DNA of 64,000 bases from Amorphochlora amoebiformis (Eukaryota; Cercozoa; Chlorarachniophyceae), in the NCBI GenBank assembly GCA_054601695.1, contig BAAHQB010000045.1:186001-250000 (forward strand), written 5' to 3'. This document shows, piece by piece, positions 32,209-64,000 of this stretch. The notes beneath the pieces were generated by a model. It was not told the origin of the DNA, made no database searches, and worked only from the letters and a program-made list of their open reading frames with translations. Position 1 is the first letter of the stretch. Each line of letters begins with the position of its first letter. The position numbers were made by a program, and so were the translations under genes.

Positions 32209-32287
32209 ATATATATATATATATATATGTATATAATTATAGATCATCAAATAGATAAATAAATAGATACGAATATAAATATAATGT

Positions 32288-32321
<34 letters not shown>

Positions 32322-32427
32322 TTAATATCTATAAAAATACTTGATAATCTTCTCCTTTTGATCCGCTGTTTGGGTATCCTTTCTCGAGAAGTCCAAAAGC
32401 ATCTAAATAGAGAGAAAACTTACTACG

Positions 32428-32459
<32 letters not shown>

Positions 32460-32571
32460 CATATATATATTAACTACGCACGTCCTGAGCCTGTTGAAGT
32501 CGTCCGAGGCCAATCGTGAAGAAATCCGGCCTCGAGAAGATGAAATTATCCTTCGAGTTAGTCCGTGACAT
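30024..32571 (-). CDS. PDEase_I phosphodiesterase, N-terminal exons
   Basis: Exons in transcript order: 32571-32478 (ATG start), 32402-32341, 32097-32019, 31660-31598, 31347-31290, 31223-31197, 31069-30989, 30436-30397 and 30110-30024. They join in frame to exon 29268 of the catalytic part. The whole reading frame is 1722 nt, an exact multiple of three. The start is chosen because the peptide [18 protein letters not shown] is open and an in-frame TAA lies 18 bases upstream. An extra 5' exon spliced to the CAG just before it remains possible. The N-terminal region is polar and Lys/Arg-rich ([12 protein letters not shown]) with no recognisable GAF, PAS or membrane domain. Exon 31223-31197 is only 27 bp and is supported by phase alone. 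Confidence 0.65.
30183..30240 (-). repeat. Acceptor-side copy of the start of exon 30110-30024
   Basis: GAGCGCCATATTTTGCGTCT followed by TTAATTCCATAAGTTGTTCAACCTGTA repeats the plus-strand view of the exon's 5' half with its ACAG acceptor. With the donor-side copies, this exon is flanked by its own two halves. Confidence 0.85.
31695..31746 (-). pseudogene. Fused fragment of two adjacent phosphodiesterase exons
   Basis: Plus-strand CTATTGCTCTTCTTGGCTCA followed by TACTAT matches the start of exon 31660-31598. It runs straight into TGTGGTCCAAGGTGTAGTGC, the end of exon 32097-32019. In the sense direction the order is upstream exon then downstream exon, as in spliced RNA, but seven bases at the junction are missing. 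Confidence 0.7.
31826..31920 (-). repeat. Donor-side copies of the end of exon 32097-32019
   Basis: CTGTGGTCCAAGGTGTAGTG occurs at 31830, and a shortened CCTGTGGTGCTG occurs at about 31903. Both repeat the exon end and donor (plus-strand view TTAAAACCTGTGG) and are separated by (TA)n. Confidence 0.8.
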
Positions 32572-32683
32572 ACCGACGCAGACTGTTTACCAAGAACAGT
32601 AAGATCTCTCAGCGCTCAGAATCCATAGGAATATTAACCAAAAAAAATATGCAAATACATGCACACGTGTACACACATATATC

Positions 32684-33516
<833 letters not shown>

Positions 33517-33657
33517 AGACGGGACTTGGCGGGGAGAGGTAGAAAACAAAATTTCCCGAATAGTAACGCCCGGGCAGCGAACCTTGCACGTTTCAGGGGC
33601 CTTTGACACCTTGGAAAAGATCCGACGGTTTCAGTGTCGAATATATAGTCCTGTCTA

Positions 33658-34584
33658 AGCGTGAAGAAGCGAATAGACTGAAGTTAGTCAGGATTAGATA
33701 TGTTACGGTGATTTTGACGAAACCGTCCGTATTAAGCTACGGAAAAGTCTCCGAAAAACAAGATGAATAATTATAATTTAATGCAAGATTAAAGATAAAA
33801 TTTTTTCTGACAGAAAAGGTGACTGACCAAAACTGAAACGATTCTAAACAACGTAACGCCCCACCATGCTGTCATGATACTGATAAACTGCCCAGATTTC
33901 ACCACCGGTCCAAACAAACGGCCTGCAGGCCTAAATGAGGGATTAGGGTTCAGTAGTGACATGGGAAACAATATCACTAAATTTCAGAAATGGTCTTGCT
34001 GCGAAAAAGGGGGACCTGGACGGCCGGTAAGAAAAAGCCAATGTAGGGATTGGGGATCGTCGGTCGGTTGGGCTCATATGTCTCTAAGCTCCTTCCTCTT
34101 GCTTCTTTTCCAAAAAAAATCGTTTGGGTTGGGCGGGGATGGGTACCAGATGACGGAGGTCCCTCCAGTTGCTCGAAAGCTGGGGAAGAAGAAAAGGAGG
34201 AACGGGAAGGAGAAAAGAGGGTATTGATGCCCAAAATTCTGATGTCTCTTTTTATTTTTTTAGTTTCGAAATATGGTCCATGTGAAGGGAAAGGAGTAGC
34301 AGGGATATTTCGCAAATGATTTCTTGACTCCAGTGTCTGTGTACTGTTGATTAGGAAGTATTCCAGGCTCAGAGAGGTTCAATAGAACCACACATGGACC
34401 CAAAAATGAGATCCTCCCACCTCTCCCTCCCTCCCTCCCTCCCTCCCTCCCTCGCGCTCACTCTCATGCTCCAATGCACACTTCCATCTACATATCCACG
34501 CGAGATTACTGCTTACGAAAAAACCTCTCACTCATGTAATCGTCCCAAGAAATAACTCATGATTCTGAACGAAAAAAAAATCAG
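33658..34584. other. Unique, more GC-rich region with no confident gene
   Basis: TA repeats are absent here. Overlapping open frames on both strands (for example plus 33874-34227 and minus 34315-33977) have unconvincing, low-complexity composition. A CTCC microsatellite lies at 34425-34453. T-rich acceptor-like sites (TTTTTTTAG at 34254-34262, TTCCAG near 34367) hint at additional 5' exons of the next plus-strand gene, but I cannot chain them. Confidence 0.4.
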
Positions 34585-38425
<3,841 letters not shown>

Positions 38426-38435
38426 GTAACACTAA

Positions 38436-39410
38436 AACCTAACCCTAACCCTAACCCTAACCCTAACTAACCCTAACCCTAACCCTAACCCTACCCTAAT
38501 GTGGAGGAGTCAATGGTCCTCGAACGACGATTATGAATGATCCGATCCTAACCCTACTAGCCCTAACCGTAACCCTAACCCTAGCTGTTAACTCTCCTAA
38601 CATTAACCCTAACACTAACCCTAACCCTAACCCTAGCCCTAACCCTAACCCTAGCCCTAACCGTAACCCTAACCCTAGCTGTTAACTCTCCTAACATTAA
38701 CCCTAACACTAACCCTAACCCTAACCCTAGCCCTAACCCTAACCCTAGCCCTAACCGTAACCCTAACCCTAGCTGTTAACTCTCCTAACATTAACCCTAA
38801 CCCTAACCCTAACCCTAACCCTAGCCCTAACCCTAACCCTAGCCCTAACCGTAACCCTAACCCTAGCTGTTAACTCTCCTAACATTGACCCTAACACCAA
38901 CCCCAACCCTAACCCTAGCCCTAACCCTAACCCTAGCCCTAACCGTAACCCTAACCCTAGCTGTTAACTCTCCTAACATTAACCCTAACCCTGACCCTAA
39001 CCCTAACCCTAGCCCTAGCCCTAACCCTAACCCTAGCCCTAACCCTTTCCCTAAGCCTTCCTCTAACCGAACCCTCATACCCTAACCTTAGCCCTGAACC
39101 AACCTAGCCCTACCCCTAGCCCAAACCCTAACCCTACTTCTATTGTAACCCTGACTCTAACCCTAACATATACTAACCCTAGCCCTAACCCTAACCTTAA
39201 CCCTAACCCTAACCCTAACCCTAACTCTGGCCCTAACCAGAAGCCTACTGTCCACTGCCCCCTAATCTATCATACTTCAATCCTAACTCTAAACGTTACC
39301 CAAACCCTAACCCTAACCCTAACCCTAACCCTAACCCTAGCCCTAACCCTAACCCTAATATAAATCCTGAGCGTAATACTGAGGATGCTGACCCTAACCT
39401 AACCTGTTAA
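38436..39410 (+). repeat. CCCTAA array with 94-bp higher-order repeat
   Basis: About 1 kb of CCCTAA units with CCCTAG and CCGTAA variants. AGCTGTTAACTCTCCTAACA recurs five times (about 38583, 38678, 38771, 38865 and 38959) with a spacing of about 94 bp, a higher-order unit. A GAGTCAATGGTCCTCG...GATCCTA box lies at 38508-38557. The array lies in the gene B intron that begins right after AAA|GTAACA. Confidence 0.88.
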
Positions 39411-39476
39411 CTTAATGCTAACTATAAGTATATTCTTAGATATCTATAATCATAAAATATACATACATATTGTGTG

Positions 39477-39538
<62 letters not shown>

Positions 39539-39607
39539 CCCTAGGGTTAGTCACATACACACACATATTTTTTATATATGTGCATACATATATATACGTA
39601 TATATAC

Positions 39608-39660
<53 letters not shown>

Positions 39661-39751
39661 TGTATAGTATTATTGTTTACTGTTATATGTATGCATATAT
39701 ATATATATATATATATATAAGAAGTTATATACATTAAATACATACATATAT

Positions 39752-39799
<48 letters not shown>

Positions 39800-39848
39800 T
39801 ATATAATATATCTATGATATATAATATATATATATATATATCCAACAG

Positions 39849-47604
<7,756 letters not shown>

Positions 47605-47605
47605 G

Positions 47606-47698
<93 letters not shown>

Positions 47699-47719
47699 AT
47701 ATACATATACATATATATA

Positions 47720-47801
47720 TATGTATCAAACCGATACTAAATCAACATCACCTACATGAGGTTATATATATATATATGTAATATATATATATATATATGT
47801 A

Positions 47802-47842
<41 letters not shown>

Positions 47843-47874
47843 CCGATACTAAATCAACATCACCTACATGAGGT

Positions 47875-47906
<32 letters not shown>

Positions 47907-47932
47907 ATATATATATATATATTAATAAAAAA

Positions 47933-47973
<41 letters not shown>

Positions 47974-48012
47974 GTATCAAACCGATATTAAATCAACATC
48001 ACCTACATGAGG

Positions 48013-48100
<88 letters not shown>

Positions 48101-48172
48101 AGATATCAAACCGATATTAAATCAACATCACCTACATGAGGTTATATATATATATATATATATATATATGTA

Positions 48173-48208
<36 letters not shown>

Positions 48209-48261
48209 ATATATATGTATATATATCAAACCGATATTAAATCAACATCACCTACATGAGG

Positions 48262-48318
<57 letters not shown>

Positions 48319-48439
48319 GTAATATATATATATATATATGTATAGATATCAAACCGATACTAAATCAACATCACCTACATGAGGTTATATATATATATAT
48401 ATATATAATATATATATGTATATAATACATATATATATA

Positions 48440-48475
<36 letters not shown>

Positions 48476-48557
48476 AATATATATATATATATATATGTAT
48501 ATATATCAAACCGATATTAAATCAACATCACCTACATGAGGTTATATATATATATAT

Positions 48558-48591
<34 letters not shown>

Positions 48592-48765
48592 AATATTATA
48601 TATATAAACACTCATATATATAATATTTATATACACATATATATGTATATAATATTTACATATAAATATATATGTATATATATATATATATATATATAAT
48701 ATACATACATATATATATATATCAAACCGATATTAACTGAACATGACCTGCATGAGGTTATGTAT
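47720..48765 (+). repeat. Eight donor-side copies of the end of exon 47527-47604
   Basis: ATCAAACCGATATTAAATCA plus ACATCACCTACATGAG|GTTATA recurs near 47723, 47841 (shortened at its left), 47976, 48106, 48227, 48347, 48504 and, diverged, 48720. Most copies are nearly identical to the exon end. (TA)n spacers of variable length separate them. Confidence 0.92.
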
Positions 48766-48860
48766 AAAATTATATATGTATATGTGTATATATATTTATA
48801 TATACATATATGTGTATGTATGTATGTATATATAATATTTTATATATAATATTTGATATG

Positions 48861-48902
<42 letters not shown>

Positions 48903-49105
48903 TTATATATATATATATATACATACATATATACACACATACATACATATATATATATAATACATATATATATATACACGTAAATCTACATATATATATA
49001 TAGAATTACACTAAGAGAAAGATAAAGTATATATATATATATATATATACATATATATATAATATATAATATATAGTATATATATATATATATGTATGTA
49101 TATAG

Positions 49106-57938
<8,833 letters not shown>

Positions 57939-57951
57939 TAACAGGTACATA

Positions 57952-58018
<67 letters not shown>

Positions 58019-58199
58019 CTAAAAGTCTTTAATAACAGGTACATAATATATATATATATTTATATATATATATATATATATATGTAAATATATATATATA
58101 TATGTATAGTAACTAAAAGTCTTTAATAACAGGTACATAATATATACATATATATATATATATATATAGTAACTAAAAGTCTTTAATAACATTCATCGC

Positions 58200-58200
<1 letters not shown>
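57939..58200 (+). repeat. Three copies of the stop-codon edge of gene B
   Basis: AGTAACTAAAAGTCTTTAAT plus AACAGGTACATAATATATAC, covering the last codons, stop and 3' flank, recurs at about 58015, 58108 and 58168. The copies contain AACAG|GTACAT, which looks like a donor, so the exon may end at 57943 in some transcripts. Confidence 0.85.
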
Positions 58201-58274
<74 letters not shown>

Positions 58275-58295
58275 GTGTGTGTGTGTATACTTATG

Positions 58296-58336
<41 letters not shown>

Positions 58337-58391
58337 TATATATATATACCATTTATCGCTAGGTATATAACTTTTTTTTTTGGTTTAATAC

Positions 58392-58422
<31 letters not shown>

Positions 58423-59217
58423 CATATATACATATATACATATACATATACATATCCCATCTCCAGTCGGGATGACCTTAGGCTACGTGTGGCTAAATCG
58501 TCGGAAATCCTCCAACAATAGCCAAGCACGTTTGATTGCAGTCAGGCCACTTTGATGCGTACCTCACAGTCCGACTCACATACCTATAGCTAGAGCTATG
58601 ATCATGCCGGCACTACCGGATTTTTATCAATCGGATCAATCGAATTTGGCGCATGCTGTGAAACTTCGGATTAATTAATTATCTTGAATAAGAGTATTAT
58701 ACTAGTTATAAGACCAAAGCAATGCTGCTAGTGGAAGTGGAATGTGCAGGTTCAAGCATATACTAGATGTACTCTAGATACTATCAGACTATGACCATGG
58801 TAGATACAGATACTCTAGACAACAAGACTAGAGATATTTTTTTGCAATCTTTATATTCTATCTAGGTACTAGATCTCGAGTTACTAATAACTTATTATAC
58901 TTGTATTATATTTTATAATATTTAGAACATAGAATATCCTATTTTACTACAGTGACTAGAGTGAGCCAGGTTAGGTTAGTTTTTTTTTTTTTTTCAAGAG
59001 GATCAAAACGATCTCTAGGATCTTACACAATTTCTAGGATTTACCTAAGTCTAGAAGTTTACATGCGTATGCTCTACTAGCTCTAGCCAGACTAGTAGAT
59101 GCTAGCTAGATTAGGTCCAACACTAGAACAGACTAGAACCCAGCTAATCTAGTAATTCTAGTAATTCTAGCTAATTCTAGTAATTGCCTAGATTGCAACA
59201 CCTCGCTTCCGGTAAAT
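58201..59217. other. Convergent spacer, CTAG-rich, no confident gene
   Basis: (TA)n to about 58440, then unique DNA. Following CTCCAG at 58457 a short open frame ([16 protein letters not shown]) stops at TGA near 58555 and is unassigned. 58690-59190 is strikingly rich in CTAG (for example GCTCTAGCCAGACTAGTAGA and the AGTAATTCTAG repeats), like the spacer at 23313-23901. Confidence 0.45.
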
Positions 59218-59396
59218 TTAGGTGGTTTCGTACATCGGTATATAATCTCGTGAATATAATTTGATCTGGAGAGTATTATATGAAAAAATTGCTATCATTT
59301 GCTCGACTCGAGTCACTTCGTTGCAGGAGCGCTTTGCCCGGAACACCTGCGGATCGCTCATGAGGGCTAGCTCTACATCCGGGAGGGTACTGAGAG
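59218..59396 (-). CDS. Alternative last exon of the adenylate kinase gene
   Basis: Acceptor TTATCAG precedes an exon that fits the phase of exon 60544-60472 and reads ALSTLPDVELALMSDPQVF..., then polar residues, with a TAA stop at 59220-59218. Used instead of 59546-59482 it gives 283 rather than 245 residues from the ATG at 61971. The acceptor and first bases (TTATTTATCAGCTCT.AG) are duplicated just upstream in the sense direction, near 59430-59455. DVELALMSDPQV faintly recalls STI1-type repeats; this is a weak guess. Confidence 0.4.
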
Positions 59397-59481
59397 CTGA
59401 TAAATAAGCCACTGGAGTAACATCCGGGAGTGTCTTAGAGCTGATAAATAAGCCGCTTGAGTAAGCTGTCTACTAGAGATC

Positions 59482-62142
<2,661 letters not shown>

Positions 62143-62423
62143 CTAGCCATGCTGCCAATACATGGACATGTTTATGGGATTCGAAAGCGTACCCGATCAT
62201 AACTCGACGGAACATGGGGCTGAGTTGGGGTTAGCGCGGATACGCAAAGTCGGGATCCGGGTCTCGAGCCGCTCTTTTCGGCAAAATATGTTGAATTCTT
62301 CGGCTATAGGACATAACGGGAAGTCACGCAGATATAGTGTTACGTAGTGATACGTCACGCAATGTAAGCTGATAAAACACGACATTCCACCATATCACGA
62401 AAGATTTAGCTTCCGAGGTCCCA
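62143..62423. other. Divergent intergenic region upstream of adenylate kinase
   Basis: Unique sequence containing a possible minus-strand first exon (MFRRVMI, ATG near 62214, donor GTACGC at 62192), whose phase does not match the next exon. Promoter elements are not recognisable. Confidence 0.3.
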
Positions 62424-62681
62424 ATGGGGCTCAAGCTTGAGGATGTCGTCCTGTACGCGTTCATTTTGCATCTATACTCTACGAATTGGTCGTATCTGCT
62501 CATGGGAGTGATAACTATCCAGGTTGCGCAAGAATTGAGTCATAAAACCGCAAAAAATGACCGAAAATATGTGCTGAATCAGACTATGGGTTTCGGATAC
62601 ATCTGGCTCAAGCTGGGAGAATGCGTTCAGACCAAGGTTAAAAAACTTACGAAAATCTTCCGAAAAATGATAGTTGCTTGA
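62424..62681 (+). CDS. Hypothetical 85-codon open frame
   Basis: ATG at 62424 to TGA at 62679-62681. The protein begins MGLKLEDVVLYAFILHLY, with a possible hydrophobic segment (residues 8-34), and ends in a basic tail (KVKKLTKIFRKMIVA). It is uninterrupted by TA introns, unlike its neighbours, and has no recognised family. It could be chance, or the first exon of the acyltransferase gene that follows. Confidence 0.25.
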   Translation: MGLKLEDVVLYAFILHLYSTNWSYLLMGVITIQVAQELSHKTAKNDRKYVLNQTMGFGYIWLKLGECVQTKVKKLTKIFRKMIVA

Positions 62682-63135
62682 GAGTCGACTTGTCAGAATC
62701 GTCCTCGTCGTCCACGTGTCATCCGTCGCCTTCGTCGTCGGCTGTCCGTGTACAACTCGGTATCAGTTTTGGAAAAATGTACACCGTATATGCATGTATG
62801 AATGAACAATGTGCATGTATGATGATGAATTTAAACTCAAGATAATATGGGCACGATTGCACTTATGCAGCACGTGCATTCAAAGACTTTGCTTCGTGTC
62901 TCAAAATACGATCTGAGGTTGCTTTGGCACGTGTGCTTTGGTGTTATTTCAGCTCCCGTCGTCGTATTTTAACCCTCTAATCAACGAAACTTGGAAGATC
63001 TCGGAGCTGGTACTGTAGATATACGCTTATGTTAACGTGTGAGTATATATATATATATATATCTTCTTTACTCTGTGGTAAGTGAATCCTGCGATGTTTT
63101 AACGATCCATGTTTTATTTTGGAATTATATATATA

Positions 63136-63177
<42 letters not shown>

Positions 63178-63216
63178 TCTTATGTAAATATATATATATA
63201 TATATATATAATATAA

Positions 63217-63279
<63 letters not shown>

Positions 63280-63290
63280 CACACACACAC

Positions 63291-63333
<43 letters not shown>

Positions 63334-63336
63334 CAG
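62682..63336. other. No gene seen
   Basis: Unique sequence with repeated GTCGTC near 62705-62750 and two ATGTATGA-type repeats at 62790-62830, then (TA)n from 63045. I could not chain a coding exon. Confidence 0.4.
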
Positions 63337-63478
63337 GATAGGATTCGAATATCTCTAAACGCGGTAACGATCTTCCCCGTACGCTTCCTGCTAGTGCTTC
63401 TCTCAGTGGTATCCAATAATATATATATATATATATATATATTATACACTATATATATATATATATATATATGTAATA

Positions 63479-63533
<55 letters not shown>

Positions 63534-63683
63534 CAAATATACCTGCAGGCTGTATCTTGGCTCTTTGGTTTTCTCGCTACATTGGTACTTTCTAATATAT
63601 ATATATATATATATATCTAAGATCTTTGCAAATCCTATTATAAACATTCTCTTACAATATATATATATGTATATATATTATAT

Positions 63684-63777
<94 letters not shown>

Positions 63778-63900
63778 CAAATATACCTGCAGGCTGTAGC
63801 TTGGCTCTTTGGTTTCCTCGCTACATTGGGACTTCCTAACAATAGTCATTTCAATTCTCTCGAAGATCTTTGCAAGTCGTATTATAAACATTCTATTACA

Positions 63901-63968
<68 letters not shown>

Positions 63969-64000
63969 CATATGTAATATATATATATATATATAGTATC
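63337..64000 (+). CDS. Probable lysophospholipid acyltransferase (LPCAT-type), N-terminal exons, partial
   Basis: Exon 63337-63408 ([19 protein letters not shown]...) joins in frame to exon 63793-about 63875 ([17 protein letters not shown]...). Together they give a basic stretch, a PVR motif and one hydrophobic membrane segment. This matches in order and spacing the membrane anchor before the acyltransferase domain in LPCAT1/2-type proteins (x-T-L-F-P-V-R-L-L...W-P-x-A). The catalytic HX4D box is not in the window. The donor of the second exon is uncertain (perhaps GTCGTA at 63876). The family assignment rests on this short region only. Confidence 0.45.
63549..63656 (+). pseudogene. Copy of exon 63793 split by (TA)n
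   Basis: ACCTGCAGGCTGTATCTTGG to CTTTCTAA (63542-63595), then after 22 bp of (TA)n, GATCTTTGCAAATCCTATTA to CTTACAATATAT (63620-63658), matches 63786-63905. A central stretch of about 27 bp is replaced by (TA)n. It shows TA sequence expanding inside an exon copy. Confidence 0.75.

Noticed and set aside
38863-39085. Pro-Asn-Pro and Gly-Leu-Gly-Leu repeat frames, both strands
   Set aside because: Translations of the CCCTAA array.
49004-49026. Gene B exon NYTKRKIK
   Set aside because: Its 23-bp length breaks the frame between 47604 and 49106, which join cleanly without it.

Overview
The window is nuclear DNA of a eukaryote, most likely a unicellular protist or alga; I cannot name the species. 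The evidence is GT-AG spliceosomal introns everywhere, TTAGGG-type telomeric repeats, eukaryotic protein families (PDEase_I cyclic-nucleotide phosphodiesterase, adenylate kinase, a probable LPCAT-type acyltransferase), and no bacterial gene layout. Well over half of the bases are low-complexity repeat, chiefly (TA)n. Most long open frames are translations of these repeats (Tyr-Ile, Leu-Ser, Arg-Glu runs) and are not genes. The real genes consist of micro-exons, mostly 27-120 bp, each bounded by ...TATAG|exon|GTATAT.... I joined exons by eye, requiring a GT donor, an AG acceptor and a matching reading phase. Nothing here has been tested against transcripts.

Layout. (1) 63-23312, plus strand: one long coiled-coil protein gene, about 36 exons and about 2.1 kb of coding sequence in 23 kb. 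It enters from beyond the left edge, and the telomere-type CCCTAA arrays at 1-361, 1727-1778, 7265-7650 and 11455-11770 and the TTAGGG array at 18976-19475 lie in its introns. (2) 23902-32571, minus strand: a complete-looking PDEase_I phosphodiesterase of 19 exons, 573 codons plus stop, all junctions phase-consistent. It converges on gene 1 across a 590-bp spacer. (3) 32684-34584: divergent region with a possible small plus-strand gene and unassigned unique DNA. (4) 34585-57938, plus strand: a second large micro-exon gene, about 28 exons and about 490 codons, with no family I can name confidently. (5) 59218-62142, minus strand: adenylate kinase, converging on gene 4, with two candidate last exons. 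(6) 62424-64000, plus strand: an 85-codon open frame, then the membrane-anchor exons of a probable lysophospholipid acyltransferase that leaves the window on the right.

The most striking feature is not a protein. In all the large genes, introns carry tandem copies of the neighbouring exon's edge together with its splice site: exon 3' ends plus donor on the donor side, acceptor plus exon 5' ends on the acceptor side, up to eight copies each. Whole-exon duplications and triplications, decayed exon relics and telomere-repeat introns ending in CCCTAG occur as well. This looks like an active process of intron growth and exon-edge duplication driven by (TA)n DNA.

The five annotated genes do not form an operon or an obvious pathway. 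They alternate as convergent and divergent pairs.
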